Shown: piece after piece, positions 1-9,234 of the stretch
Layout: every line of letters starts with the position of its first letter
Numbering within the stretch: position 1 is the first letter of the stretch
Translations under genes and position numbers: made by a program
Assembly (NCBI GenBank): GCA_965368785.1
Contig: CBDUOG010000004.1
Coordinates: 1 to 64,000, forward strand
Reading direction: 5' to 3'
DNA length: 64,000 nucleotides
DNA from: Silanimonas sp965368785
Lineage (GTDB): Bacteria > Pseudomonadota > Gammaproteobacteria > Xanthomonadales > Xanthomonadaceae
The notes under the pieces: generated by a model
What the model was told of the DNA's origin: nothing
The model's input: the letters and a program-made list of their open reading frames with translations, nothing else
Databases searched by the model: none

Positions 1-776
1 CCGCCGTAGAGATAAATCGCAAGTACAACCAGAAACGCAACGAGCGATGTGATGACGGTGCGTGACAGCGTCTGGTTAATTGATCGGTTCAGGACTTCGA
101 GCGAGGTTTCACGATGCATCGCGCGGAAATTGTCGCGCACACGGTCGAACACGACGATGGTGTCGTTGATCGAGAAACCCATAACCGATAGAACACCGGC
201 CAGTACAGTCAAATCAAACTCATGACCAGTTAAGGAGAACCAGCCCATTACAATAACGACGTCATGCAAGGTAGTGATCGTCGCGGCCACAGCAAACTTC
301 CACTCGAATCGAAAGGAAATGTACAGCAAGAAACCAAATACAACGAAGGCAACCGCCAGAACGCCGTTTTCGGCCAATTCCTTACCGACCTGAGCACTGA
401 CGAAATCGCTGTCTACCACAAGGCCCGGATTATCGGCTTCTTGCACGACCTGCAAAATCGCGCCACCGGTTTTTTGCGCATTATCCTGATCTTCTTTCGG
501 CTGCAAACGAATAACAATATCGTTGCCGCCACCGAAGTTTTGCACGACAGGATTGGAGTAACCCGCTGCCTCAAGTTTTTTGCGTACCGAATCCAAATCG
601 ACCGCTTTTTCGAAGCGTAATTCGGTAACCGTACCGCCGGTGAAGTCGAGCGCGAACTCCAAGCCTTTGGTCGGAAGCAGCAAGAGCGAAATTATCATCA
701 GCGCGCCAGCCAGGCCCAATGAGACCCAACGCAGACGCATGAAGTTAAAGTTAGTATCAATCGGAATAATATTCAT
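1..776 (-). CDS. secF: Protein translocase subunit SecF (3' end cut off by window edge)
   Basis: About 258 codons are visible, starting at the ATG at 776; SecF is usually 310-320 residues, so the last 50-60 lie beyond the window edge. Residues 15-33 form the first membrane segment, followed by the conserved FALDFTGGT motif and a periplasmic domain. The later membrane block carries the hallmark GFSINDTIVVFDRVRD. SecF works with SecD at the SecYEG channel, using the proton gradient to pull secreted proteins out on the periplasmic side. It lies 16 bp downstream of secD in a queA-tgt-yajC-secD-secF operon, so co-expression is expected. Identification is secure. Confidence 0.96.
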   Translation of the reverse strand, partial: MNIIPIDTNFNFMRLRWVSLGLAGALMIISLLLLPTKGLEFALDFTGGTVTELRFEKAVDLDSVRKKLEAAGYSNPVVQNFGGGNDIVIRLQPKEDQDNAQKTGGAILQVVQEADNPGLVVDSDFVSAQVGKELAENGVLAVAFVVFGFLLYISFRFEWKFAVAATITTLHDVVIVMGWFSLTGHEFDLTVLAGVLSVMGFSINDTIVVFDRVRDNFRAMHRETSLEVLNRSINQTLSRTVITSLVAFLVVLAIYLYG

Positions 777-792
777 TTGAGGCGACCGTCCC

Positions 793-2664
793 TTAAATCC
801 ACAATGTCTTCAGCTTGCGCCCGCTGTGCATCAGCGTTGCGACCGCACGAGAAACTGAAACTGCGGTATACATGGACGTCAATATTCCCAAAATTAATGT
901 GACAGCAAATCCCTGCACCGGGCCCGTTCCGAAGGCGAACAAGGCAACACCCGCTAGAATCGCAGTAATGTTGGCGTCGAAAATTGTGCCCGAGGCTTTT
1001 TCGTAGCCGGTCGCAATACTATTGAGCGGAGTATTTCCCAGCCTGAGCTCTTCGCGTATTCGTTCATTGATCAGCACATTGGCATCCACCGACAGACCCA
1101 CAGTCAATGCAATACCAGCCAGACCAGGAAGGGTAAGCGTTGCACCCAAAATCGACATGATTGCCACCAGCATCAGCAAGTTCATGGCCAGGGCGATATT
1201 GGTGATCAAACCAAATACCCGGTAATAGACCAGGAAGAATGCGAGAACAAACAAGAACGACCAGAACACCGCTTGCACACCGCGGCTGATATTTTCCGCG
1301 CCCAGACTTGGCCCGATCACACGCTCTTGAATGATGTCCATCGGCGCGGCCAGGGCACCTGCGCGCAATAACAGGGCCAAATCTTGAGCCTCCTGAGCGC
1401 TGTCAAGACCGGTAGTTTGAAACGATTTGCTAAAAACACCCTGAATTACGGCATTTGAAATTACTTCTTCAACTACGCGGAAGCTACGCTGCTCAACACC
1501 GTTTACCAAGCGGGTTTCCGGCGTACGCTCAATAAAGACGACCGCCATATTATTGCCGACGTTTTTGGATGTGAAATCAAACATCCGCTGACCCGCAGCC
1601 GCGTTCAATTTAACGCTAACCATCGGCGACGCGGATTGCGGATCGGTGCCCGAACGCGCATCAACCAACTGCTCGCCCGAAGCAATCAGACGCTTAGACA
1701 GCAGCACGGGCAATTTATTTCCGGCTGAGTCGGTTTGGCGCTCAAAGTACAAGCGCGCATCCGGCGGCACGATTCCCGATTGCTGAGCAACCCTCGCTTC
1801 AACAGCTGTACCCACTACCGCGCGGTATTCCAATGTCGCCTGCGAGCCGAGCACGCGCTTGGCCTGCGCAGTGTCTTGCACACCCGGCAATTGCACCACA
1901 ATACGATTTAAACCCTGGCGCGCAATCACCGGCTCGCCCACTCCGATGGCGTTGATGCGCTTACGCAAAATGCCCACGTTTTGCTGGATTGTCGAATCGA
2001 TGATTTCTTTGATTAATGCAGCCGGAACCGATGCAGTAAAGCCCGCATCATCGCCACTGCGGGAAACCACACTCAGCTCCGGGGCGATGAGACTTAGCTC
2101 GGAAAGCGCCTGACTCAGCTGCTCGGATTTACCCAGAACGACATTGACCGCATTGCCCTGAGTCGTAATTTCCTTAAACGCGATTTTCTTTTCGCGAAGT
2201 AACTCGCGTATTTCCTCGTTGTATGCCGACACGCGCTTTTCTAAAGCGGACTGCTCATCGACCTGCAGCAAGAAGTGCACACCACCCAGAAGATCCAGAC
2301 CCAGCAACATCGGCTCAGCATTAAACCAGCTGAGCCACTCGGGCACATTAGAGGCCAGATTTAACGCCACGGTGTAGCGGTTCAGCTGTGGGCGTAATAA
2401 ATCATTAGCTTTTTGCTGCAGTCCGGCATCGGCGACTCGAACCAATAACTTATCGTCTTCAATCTCGATCGATTTATAGGCTAGGCCCGCCTCGTCCAGC
2501 GACTTAGCAACCGAATCCTGAAGATTCTGGTCCACTTTTCCACCGCGGCTCGCCGTAATTTGAATGGCGGGATCCTGCGGGTAGAGATTTGGCACGGTAT
2601 AAAGGGCGCTGACTAATAAGACAATCAGAGCAACGACGTACTTCCAACGAGCGTATTCAAGCAT
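793..2664 (-). CDS. secD: Protein translocase subunit SecD
   Basis: A 623-residue RND-superfamily membrane protein of normal proteobacterial length. The N-terminal membrane segment is at residues 8-26. The P1 periplasmic region follows, with GLDLLGGVHFLLQVD near residue 123. Five or so C-terminal membrane helices carry the GLSVDANVLINERIREE motif, the proton-path region of the SecD family. It partners SecF and YajC in the SecDF-YajC complex that assists late steps of Sec export. It sits between yajC and secF on the same strand with short gaps, consistent with one transcript. Confidence 0.97.
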   Translation of the reverse strand: MLEYARWKYVVALIVLLVSALYTVPNLYPQDPAIQITASRGGKVDQNLQDSVAKSLDEAGLAYKSIEIEDDKLLVRVADAGLQQKANDLLRPQLNRYTVALNLASNVPEWLSWFNAEPMLLGLDLLGGVHFLLQVDEQSALEKRVSAYNEEIRELLREKKIAFKEITTQGNAVNVVLGKSEQLSQALSELSLIAPELSVVSRSGDDAGFTASVPAALIKEIIDSTIQQNVGILRKRINAIGVGEPVIARQGLNRIVVQLPGVQDTAQAKRVLGSQATLEYRAVVGTAVEARVAQQSGIVPPDARLYFERQTDSAGNKLPVLLSKRLIASGEQLVDARSGTDPQSASPMVSVKLNAAAGQRMFDFTSKNVGNNMAVVFIERTPETRLVNGVEQRSFRVVEEVISNAVIQGVFSKSFQTTGLDSAQEAQDLALLLRAGALAAPMDIIQERVIGPSLGAENISRGVQAVFWSFLFVLAFFLVYYRVFGLITNIALAMNLLMLVAIMSILGATLTLPGLAGIALTVGLSVDANVLINERIREELRLGNTPLNSIATGYEKASGTIFDANITAILAGVALFAFGTGPVQGFAVTLILGILTSMYTAVSVSRAVATLMHSGRKLKTLWI

Positions 2665-2718
2665 GAGTATTCAATCTTTTATCCGGCCGGATGGCATAAG
2701 GATATTCAATGGGTCGAA

Positions 2719-3060
2719 TTAAATGGATTTCAAGGTGCCCTTAGGCAGAACCAATGAAACTGCGCCTTTTTGTACTTTAATCTGAACGCCATCAGCAATT
2801 TCAACCAGCATAAACGTATCGCCGATCTGTTCGACGCGACCTGCGATGCCGCCATTGGTGACAACTTCGTCGCCTTTAGCCAGTTTCTCGACCATCTGAC
2901 GATGCTCTTTCTGACGCTTCATTTGCGGGCGGATCAGCAAAAACCAGAACACAATAAAAATAAGGGCAAGCGGGATCAATTGCATCCAAACATTACCCTG
3001 TGCAGCCGGGGTGGCTGCCTGTGCCTGTGCGGCTGGAATCAAGAAAGCAAAGAGAGACAT
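2719..3060 (-). CDS. yajC: Sec translocase accessory protein YajC
   Basis: 113 residues, typical of YajC. One membrane segment (about residues 27-43, LIPLALIFIVFWFLLI) is followed directly by RPQMKRQKEH and the conserved GDEVVTNGGIAGRV stretch of the cytosolic domain. A short Ala-rich N-terminal segment precedes it. YajC is the small partner of SecD/SecF. The gene lies between tgt and secD, the usual order in proteobacteria, with 54 bp to secD and about 90 bp to tgt. Confidence 0.96.
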   Translation of the reverse strand: MSLFAFLIPAAQAQAATPAAQGNVWMQLIPLALIFIVFWFLLIRPQMKRQKEHRQMVEKLAKGDEVVTNGGIAGRVEQIGDTFMLVEIADGVQIKVQKGAVSLVLPKGTLKSI

Positions 3061-3149
3061 AAATTATCCGTTTGTGTTGGATCAAAGCGGACAAGTATGC
3101 CACGACCGACAAATTTGCGCATGGGCCGCGTACCCCGACTTGCACCCGT

Positions 3150-4268
3150 TTAAGCCTGCTCAGACTGTCGTTTGGCATAAAATTGGGTGCGGAAGGCGTC
3201 AAATCGGTCGGCATCAATTGCTTCGCGGATTTCTCGCATCAGGCGCTGGTAGTAAAAGAGATTGTGTGTCGTTGCCAGCATCGAGGCCAGCATTTCGTTG
3301 CAGCGGTCCAGATGGCGCATGTAGGAGCGGGTAAAACCGGCCTGACAGGTCGCGCAGCCGCAGCCGGGCTCAATCACCTGCAGATCGTGCTCATATCGGG
3401 CATTGCGGATCCGGACCTGGCCAAAATCGGTGAAATAATGGCCATTGCGCGCATTTCGAGTGGGCATGACGCAGTCAAACATGTCGATTCCGCGGGCTAC
3501 GGCCTCGACAATGTCCTCCGGCTTGCCCACGCCCATCAGGTAACGCGGTTTGTCTTCAGGCAACTGCGGGCAAATCGCCGCCAGCGTGACTTCGCGCTCC
3601 ACTGCCGGCTCACCGACGGCCAGCCCGCCAACCGCAAAGCCATCAAATCCGATATCAATCAATGCCTTGGCCGACTCGGTCCGCAGATCGGCATATACCC
3701 CGCCCTGCACGATCCCGAACAAGGCGGCATCGTTACCTTCGTGCGCACGCTTGCTGCGCTCAGCCCAGCGTAAACTCAGCCGCATTGAGTCGGCCGCTTG
3801 TTTTGGCGTGGCCGGATACGGTGTGCACTCATCAAAAATCATCACAATATCGGAGTCCAGCGTGCGCTGAATGGCCATGCTTTCTTCCGGGCCGATAAAC
3901 ACTTTGCTGCCATCAACCGGTGATGCGAAGGTCACACCTTGCTCGGTAATTTTTCGTTTCGCGGCTAAGGAAAAAACTTGAAAGCCGCCCGAGTCAGTCA
4001 AAATCGGCTTCTGCCAGCCCATAAAATCGTGCAAACCACGGTGCGCCTCGATCACCGCTAAGCCTGGCCGCAAAAACAGATGAAACGTATTACCCAACAC
4101 GATTTCAGCGCCCAAGGCCTCCACTTCAACCGGCCGCATCGCTTTCACCGACCCGTAGGTGCCAACCGGCATAAATGCGGGGGTTTGAACGCTGCCGCGC
4201 GGGAACTCCAAAACGCCACGCCGCGCACCCTGACTTTGACCGAGCAATTTAAACTGCATGCGACTCAT
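3150..4268 (-). CDS. tgt: Queuine tRNA-ribosyltransferase (Tgt)
   Basis: Exchanges guanine for the queuosine precursor preQ1 at position 34 of GUN-anticodon tRNAs. The chosen start (MSRMQFKL) gives 372 residues and an ATGA overlap with the queA stop at 4265-4268; an upstream in-frame ATG at 4286 would extend 18 bases into queA and adds no family-like sequence. Visible motifs are TDSGGFQVFSL (catalytic Asp near 92), GIDMFDCVMPTRNARNG, and the zinc-binding CGCATC with a following His near the C-terminus. It is translationally coupled to queA, which acts later on the same modification. Confidence 0.97.
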   Translation of the reverse strand: MSRMQFKLLGQSQGARRGVLEFPRGSVQTPAFMPVGTYGSVKAMRPVEVEALGAEIVLGNTFHLFLRPGLAVIEAHRGLHDFMGWQKPILTDSGGFQVFSLAAKRKITEQGVTFASPVDGSKVFIGPEESMAIQRTLDSDIVMIFDECTPYPATPKQAADSMRLSLRWAERSKRAHEGNDAALFGIVQGGVYADLRTESAKALIDIGFDGFAVGGLAVGEPAVEREVTLAAICPQLPEDKPRYLMGVGKPEDIVEAVARGIDMFDCVMPTRNARNGHYFTDFGQVRIRNARYEHDLQVIEPGCGCATCQAGFTRSYMRHLDRCNEMLASMLATTHNLFYYQRLMREIREAIDADRFDAFRTQFYAKRQSEQA

Positions 4269-5296
4269 TGCTGATTCTCCGGCCAAAGTAACATGGCATC
4301 TCCGTAGGAAAAAAAACGATACGACTGCTCAACGGCATGCCGATATGCGGCGAGGATCCGCTCACGTCCGGCAAAAGCGCTGACCAGCATGATCAACGTT
4401 GACTCGGGCAGATGAAAATTAGTCAGCAACGCATCGACGCTCCTGATCTTGTAACCGGGGAAAATAAATATCCGGGTCTCGCCAGCAAATGGCAGCACTT
4501 CACCGTCGCGGCAAGCCGATTCCAGCGCCCGCACCACCGTGGTGCCCACAGCAATAACTCGACCGCCTTGAGCACGCGTATGGCGGATTTGCTGACACAA
4601 CTCGGCGCCGACGTTAAGCCACTCGCTATGCATCTGATGGTCACTGACTTTTTCCGCACGCATCGGCGCAAAAGTGCCTGCCCCCACATGCAATGTGACG
4701 TGCCCGATGCTAACACCCTTGGCTTTGATCGCCGCCAGTAGCGATTGATCAAAGTGTAAGCCTGCGGTTGGCGCCGCGACCGCTCCGGCTTCGCGCGCGA
4801 ACACAGTTTGATAGCGAAGTTCGTCGGCAGAATCAGCGGTGCGCTTAATATAAGGCGGCAGCGGAATCTGCCCTACTTCAGTGAGCACGGACTCTAAACT
4901 TTGGTTGGTATCAAAGCGCAAACGATAGAACTCGCCCTCGCGTTCAAGCACGGTAATTTCATAGCGATCAGCAATCACGATCTTGCTACCGGGCTTAGGC
5001 GATTTGCTGGCCCCGATTTGCGCCCTGACCAAATGCGAGCCGAGGATCCGATCCAGCATGATTTCCACCCGACCGCCGGTTTCCTTCACCCCAAACAAGC
5101 GTGCAGGCAAGACCTTTGTATCGTTAAATATCAGCAAATCACCCGCACGCAATGCGTCAGGAAACTCGCGCATCCAAGCATCACGCACCGGTGCGTCGCC
5201 GGGCACATGCAATAATCGACTAGCCGAGCGCTCCGCCAGAGGCTCTTGCGCAATCAACTGTGGCGGTAGATCAAAACTAAAATCGGACTTCTTCAC
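4265..5296 (-). CDS. queA: S-adenosylmethionine:tRNA ribosyltransferase-isomerase (QueA)
   Basis: Transfers and isomerises the ribose of S-adenosylmethionine onto preQ1 in tRNA to make epoxyqueuosine. 343 residues, usual length. The N-terminus reads FDLPPQLIAQEPL and the sequence holds GDLLIFNDTKVLPARL, AAPTAGLHFD and TNFHLPESTLIMLVSAF, all strong QueA signatures. First gene of the queA-tgt-yajC-secD-secF series. The 62-bp leader to the upstream response regulator shows no obvious preQ1 riboswitch. Confidence 0.97.
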   Translation of the reverse strand: MKKSDFSFDLPPQLIAQEPLAERSASRLLHVPGDAPVRDAWMREFPDALRAGDLLIFNDTKVLPARLFGVKETGGRVEIMLDRILGSHLVRAQIGASKSPKPGSKIVIADRYEITVLEREGEFYRLRFDTNQSLESVLTEVGQIPLPPYIKRTADSADELRYQTVFAREAGAVAAPTAGLHFDQSLLAAIKAKGVSIGHVTLHVGAGTFAPMRAEKVSDHQMHSEWLNVGAELCQQIRHTRAQGGRVIAVGTTVVRALESACRDGEVLPFAGETRIFIFPGYKIRSVDALLTNFHLPESTLIMLVSAFAGRERILAAYRHAVEQSYRFFSYGDAMLLWPENQQ

Positions 5297-5358
5297 AAAC
5301 GGCGATCAGACAAAGGGAGCCTATTCTATCCCGAGCTGGCCACCGAAGCCGGATATTC

Positions 5359-5967
5359 TCAAAGCCAGCCGCGTTGCCTTGCCTCGCGCCATGCCTCAAT
5401 CCGATTACTCGCGCCGAGCTTGCCAATGGCCTCCGACAGATAGTTGCGTACGGTACCGGCAGATAAATGCAGTTGCTCGGCAATCTCCGATGAGCTTTTA
5501 CCTTCTCCGGCCAATCGTAAAACCGCCCGCTCGCGCTCAGTTAGCGGATCCGCCTGTTCGCGCCATGCATCCACGGCCAATTCCGGCGCGACCGCGCGCC
5601 CACCTGCGTGCACCTCACGCAAAGCCTGAGCCAGCTTTTCTGAAGGCGAGTCTTTCAATAGATAACCGCGCACACCGGCATCCAGAGCCCGGCGCAGATA
5701 ACCGGCGCGGGCAAATGTCGTCACAATGACCACGCGAGTGGGCAAATCTGCTTGTTGCACGCGGCTGGCCAACTCCAGACCGGTGACGTGCGGCATCTCG
5801 ATGTCGGTGACTAATAAGTCAGGCTTGAGTCGCTGAACCGATTCCCAGGCGCTCTGCCCATCTTCACACTCGGCGCTTATTTGAAAATCACCTTCTAGCC
5901 GCAGTAACGCTGAGAGCGCCCCCCGCACCATTGCTTGGTCTTCGGCAAGAACCAGACTAATCATCAC
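5359..5967 (-). CDS. NarL/FixJ-family response regulator (DesR-like)
   Basis: 202 residues: receiver domain (about 1-120) and LuxR-type helix-turn-helix (about 138-200). The receiver has the acidic pocket ED at 9-10, the phosphoacceptor Asp55 in LLVTDIEMP, Thr84/85 and Lys105 in YLLKD. The output domain has PLTERERAVLRLAGEGKSS and the recognition-helix region SAGTVRNYLSEAIGKL. It overlaps the upstream histidine kinase by 4 bp, so the two form one two-component system. The closest characterised type I know is DesK/DesR, which senses membrane fluidity, but no desaturase or ABC transporter lies next to it here, so the signal and targets are unknown. Confidence 0.92.
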   Translation of the reverse strand: MMISLVLAEDQAMVRGALSALLRLEGDFQISAECEDGQSAWESVQRLKPDLLVTDIEMPHVTGLELASRVQQADLPTRVVIVTTFARAGYLRRALDAGVRGYLLKDSPSEKLAQALREVHAGGRAVAPELAVDAWREQADPLTERERAVLRLAGEGKSSSEIAEQLHLSAGTVRNYLSEAIGKLGASNRIEAWREARQRGWL

Positions 5968-7076
5968 CGCCCCCCATGTGCCGCCGGCAACTTAATGTAG
6001 ATATGACAGCCCGCTCCGGGACTGGATTGAATATCAAGCTCGCCACCTACTTCCGCGATTCGTTCACGCATCCCGGTCAAGCCATTGCCAAAGACCAATG
6101 CCGCGCCCTGACCATTATCGCTAATAGACAACATTAATCGATCGGCCGACTGCCGGAGCTCAATATCAACCCGGCTCGCCCTGGCATGACGAATGATATT
6201 GGTCACCGCTTCACGCACCACAATCGCCAACATCGTTTCCTGCTTTCCGCTGAGCTCAGTGATTGCCGAGGTTTTTACGTCCAATGAAACGCCGGCACTG
6301 AGCAAATTCAAGCGCGCATTGGCTAACTCACTTTGTAACTGTAGCGCCCGAATTCCCGATACCGCCTCGCGCACCTGGGTCAGCGAGCTGCGCGCAATCT
6401 CTTCGATTTCTCCGACTTGCTGGCGTGCAGCGACCAAATCGCGGTCAATCATTTTTCCGGCGAGCTCACTTTTCAAAGCAATTAGCGAAAGCGTATGTCC
6501 GAGCAGGTCATGCAAGTCCCGACCGATTCGCTCGCGCTCAGTCATTCGCTCAAGCCGGCGCACTTCATCCTGAGTCAATCTAAGCTCCATATTCTTGCGC
6601 AACTCGCGGCGAGCAAAGATTCCGCCAATCAGAAGGCCCGAACCGAGCAGGGCGACGATCATCCAGAACGCGAAATACATATCCAGCCAAAAAAGCTGTA
6701 ACCCGTAAACCGCCAATAGACCGGCGCCAGCGATTATGGCGCGCCGGGCGGGCTGGCTGTGCCCGAGAGTGGCCATTGCGTAAATCAGAAATGTATTACC
6801 GCCGTAACTTTTCAGGGTCAGGGCAAAGCCAATGACTGCCATCAACAAGGCGAGAACTAAAGCAACCCGCTCGCCTGATACATAGCTTTGCCAATAGATC
6901 GGCAGGAAAACTACAACAGCGGCGAACGTCCACCACCAAGCGCTGACGTCGAATCGTGGATCGAATACCAGCGGCGCAAACGCAAATAGCAGGTAAACCA
7001 GGTTAATCCGGCGCCAAAGCCCCATGGACGCCTGCTCCCCGGCGGCCGTGTAAGAAATTTCTACTGAATTATGCAA
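5964..7076 (-). CDS. Membrane sensor histidine kinase, HisKA_3 type (DesK-like)
   Basis: 370 residues. The N-terminal half (about 25-155) is hydrophobic, with five or six membrane segments and no extracellular domain, as in DesK. The dimerisation domain has RERIGRDLHDLLGHTLS with the phosphoacceptor His189. The ATPase domain shows an N box (REAVTNIIRHARA), SDNGQGA and GNGLTGMRERI. A sensor built of membrane helices suggests that it reads the state of the bilayer itself; that is inference from the family. It is translationally coupled to the response regulator and diverges from the aminotransferase gene at 7310. Confidence 0.92.
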   Translation of the reverse strand: MHNSVEISYTAAGEQASMGLWRRINLVYLLFAFAPLVFDPRFDVSAWWWTFAAVVVFLPIYWQSYVSGERVALVLALLMAVIGFALTLKSYGGNTFLIYAMATLGHSQPARRAIIAGAGLLAVYGLQLFWLDMYFAFWMIVALLGSGLLIGGIFARRELRKNMELRLTQDEVRRLERMTERERIGRDLHDLLGHTLSLIALKSELAGKMIDRDLVAARQQVGEIEEIARSSLTQVREAVSGIRALQLQSELANARLNLLSAGVSLDVKTSAITELSGKQETMLAIVVREAVTNIIRHARASRVDIELRQSADRLMLSISDNGQGAALVFGNGLTGMRERIAEVGGELDIQSSPGAGCHIYIKLPAAHGGR

Positions 7077-7309
7077 TCTCTACCTCTTCATCAGAATGGG
7101 CCCGGAGCATGACTGAAGCAGGCTCCAGTCTGTCGCAATAGCTGGTGAGAACCGAGTGCCGCGCGTCACCCAAAATACATGACAGACATCACTGGCACGG
7201 GGTTCACGCCGCAACATCGCAGTGATAATATGCCTAAGTTACTCATTTTCAAAAGAAACAACGCGCGCGCAAAAGCGCACGCGGGGTTCTTTTCTTTTCC
7301 GGAGGTTGC

Positions 7310-8809
7310 ATGAAATTGATTCAAAAGCTCGCGCCCTTGCGCGGCCACGGCGGCGATCGTTTAACAGTGGGACTGGACGATCAAACCGTCGAGCGCTTTG
7401 CCGCGACTCATCCGGAATTGGTCACTGCGATGGAATCGGCGCTCGATGTTTACGAGTCGATTAAAATTGAGTTCGCCGATGTCCTCGACCTCAATGAGTC
7501 AGAGCAGGTAGCGATTGCGCAAAGCGGCTTCGTGAATTTTTACCCGGATGACGCGGTGAATCCTTACATCGCTTTAGCTGCCCGCGGCCCGTGGATTATT
7601 ACCCTCAAAGGCGCTGTGCTGCACGACTCCGGCGGTTACGGCATGCTTGGATTCGGTCACACCCCTGACAAAGTTCTGGAAGCGATGGCCAAACCGCAGG
7701 CAATGGCCAATATCATGACCCCGAGCCTGAGCCATTTACGCCTGGTGCGCGCATTACGCCGGGAAATTGGTCACACCCGTGGCAACTGTCCGTATCACAA
7801 GTTTCTAGCACTGAACTCAGGCTCTGAGTCCGTGTCGTTAGCCGGCCGCATTGCGGATGTGAATACTCGAATTCATACCGATGCCGGCGGCCGTCATGCG
7901 GGTAAAAAAGTAAAACGCTTAGCGGTTAAAGGCGCGTTTCACGGTCGTACCGAACTGCCGGCCTTGTATTCGGACTCTTCGCGCAAAGCCTATATGACCC
8001 ACCTGGCAAGTTATCCGCATCATGCCGATCAACTCATCACCATTGAGCCGTACTCCATTGAGGCGGTGCGCAAGGCTTTCGCAGATGCAGATGCCAACGG
8101 CTGGTATTTTGAGGCGATGTTCATCGAACCGGTGATGGGCGAAGGCGACCCGGGCCGTGCATTGCCGGTCGAGTTCTATGCTGAAGCGCGCCGCCTGACC
8201 AAAGAGCACGGCACCTTATTGCTGATTGACTCCATTCAAGCCGGCCTTCGTGCCCATGGTGTGTTGTCCATCGTTGACTATCCGGGCTTTGAAGGCCAGG
8301 AAGCACCTGATATGGAAACCTACTCCAAAGCACTCAACGCCGGGCAGTTCCCGCTGTCGATTCTTGCCACCACGGAACACGCCGCAGGCCTTTACCGAAA
8401 AGGCATCTATGGCAACACCATGACCGCCAACCCGCGGGCGATGGACGTGGCTTCAACGGTTCTATCGCAACTGACCGCAGGACTTCGTAACAATATCCGT
8501 GATCGTGGCCAGGAGTTCCTCGACAAGCTCAATACACTCAAGTCTGAGATGCCCGGCTCGATCACCAAGGTTCAGGGAACCGGCTTGCTATTCAGCTGCG
8601 AGCTCGGCGCTGATTTTAAATGCTTCGGTACCGGATCAACTGAAGAATATATGCGCCAACACGGACTGGGCGTTATCCACGGCGGCGTAAATTCACTGCG
8701 ATTCACGCCGAACTTCAACATCACCAGCGCCGAAGTTGATTTGATTATTAATCAGCTACGCAATGCATTGGCTGACGGCCCACGCCTTAGCAAAGACCAG
8801 GCCGCGTAA
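7310..8809 (+). CDS. Class III (fold type I) PLP-dependent aminotransferase, substrate unknown
   Basis: 499 residues, preceded by a strong ribosome-binding site (ggagg, 7 bases before the ATG). Class III features: LNSGSESVSLAGR (cofactor phosphate site, about 169-180), KGAFHGRTELP, FIEPVMGEGDPG, LLLIDSIQAG with Asp307 and Gln310, and SKALNAGQFPLSI with the Schiff-base Lys340. The usual DEVQ motif reads DSIQ here, and the N-terminal 90 residues are longer than in most ornithine/GABA-type enzymes. It stands alone between a divergent two-component system and a convergent pilZ. I cannot name its amino donor; lysine- or GABA-type transamination is possible but unproven. Confidence 0.85.
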   Translation: MKLIQKLAPLRGHGGDRLTVGLDDQTVERFAATHPELVTAMESALDVYESIKIEFADVLDLNESEQVAIAQSGFVNFYPDDAVNPYIALAARGPWIITLKGAVLHDSGGYGMLGFGHTPDKVLEAMAKPQAMANIMTPSLSHLRLVRALRREIGHTRGNCPYHKFLALNSGSESVSLAGRIADVNTRIHTDAGGRHAGKKVKRLAVKGAFHGRTELPALYSDSSRKAYMTHLASYPHHADQLITIEPYSIEAVRKAFADADANGWYFEAMFIEPVMGEGDPGRALPVEFYAEARRLTKEHGTLLLIDSIQAGLRAHGVLSIVDYPGFEGQEAPDMETYSKALNAGQFPLSILATTEHAAGLYRKGIYGNTMTANPRAMDVASTVLSQLTAGLRNNIRDRGQEFLDKLNTLKSEMPGSITKVQGTGLLFSCELGADFKCFGTGSTEEYMRQHGLGVIHGGVNSLRFTPNFNITSAEVDLIINQLRNALADGPRLSKDQAA

Positions 8810-8830
8810 TCTGCAATTCAGCGCAAAACA

Positions 8831-8857
8831 AAAAACCCGCCAACTGGCGGGTTTTTT
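8831..8857. terminator. Bidirectional rho-independent terminator
   Basis: Perfect stem aaaacccgcc / ggcgggtttt with loop aact, A-run on one side and T-run on the other. It lies 21 bp after the aminotransferase stop and 20 bp before the pilZ stop, so it can serve both convergent genes. Confidence 0.95.
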
Positions 8858-8877
8858 GTTTGCACTTTCATTGTCGA

Positions 8878-9234
8878 TCACATCGTATGAGTGGATTTAT
8901 CCGAGTCGAGCGTACCGGCTAGACTGGTCTCGATCTTGCTCTTGACCGTATCCGCCTCCGGCGTTTCCGAAAACTGCACGCCGATGCCGGCAGTGCGATT
9001 GCCTTGAGCTCCCTGAGGAGTGATCCAGATCACTTTACCGGCTACCGGCAAGCGATCTTTGTCTTCCATCAACGTGAGCAACAAAAACACTTCGTCGCCC
9101 AGTGAATATTTTTTGGTGGTTGGCACAAAAATGCCGCCACCCTTTACGAAGGGAATATAAGCGCTGTATAGCGCCGCCTTATCTTTGATGGCTAAGGACA
9201 AAATGCCCTGTCTTGCGCCTGCAGGACCTACCAT
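8878..9234 (-). CDS. pilZ: Type IV pilus biogenesis protein PilZ
   Basis: 118 residues, the same size as the classical Pseudomonas PilZ. It has the PilZ-domain core (GGGIFVPTTKKYSLGDEVFLLL and AGKVIWITPQG, GIGVQFSE) but no clear RxxxR plus DxSxxG c-di-GMP binding motifs. That fits the founding PilZ orthologue, which does not bind the nucleotide itself and works with PilB and FimX. Its start overlaps the holB stop by one base, giving a tmk-holB-pilZ tail to the fatty-acid gene train. No other pilus genes are in the window. Confidence 0.92.
   Translation of the reverse strand: MVGPAGARQGILSLAIKDKAALYSAYIPFVKGGGIFVPTTKKYSLGDEVFLLLTLMEDKDRLPVAGKVIWITPQGAQGNRTAGIGVQFSETPEADTVKSKIETSLAGTLDSDKSTHTM

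Noticed and set aside
3072..3773. 233-codon plus-strand frame opposite tgt
   Set aside because: Antisense shadow of a clear Tgt gene; no domain or ribosome-binding site.
5297..5358. preQ1 riboswitch before queA
   Set aside because: The 62-bp leader shows no preQ1-type hairpin with an A-rich tail.
4983..5729. 248-codon plus-strand frame across queA and the response regulator
   Set aside because: Antisense to two clear genes; composition is that of a shadow frame.
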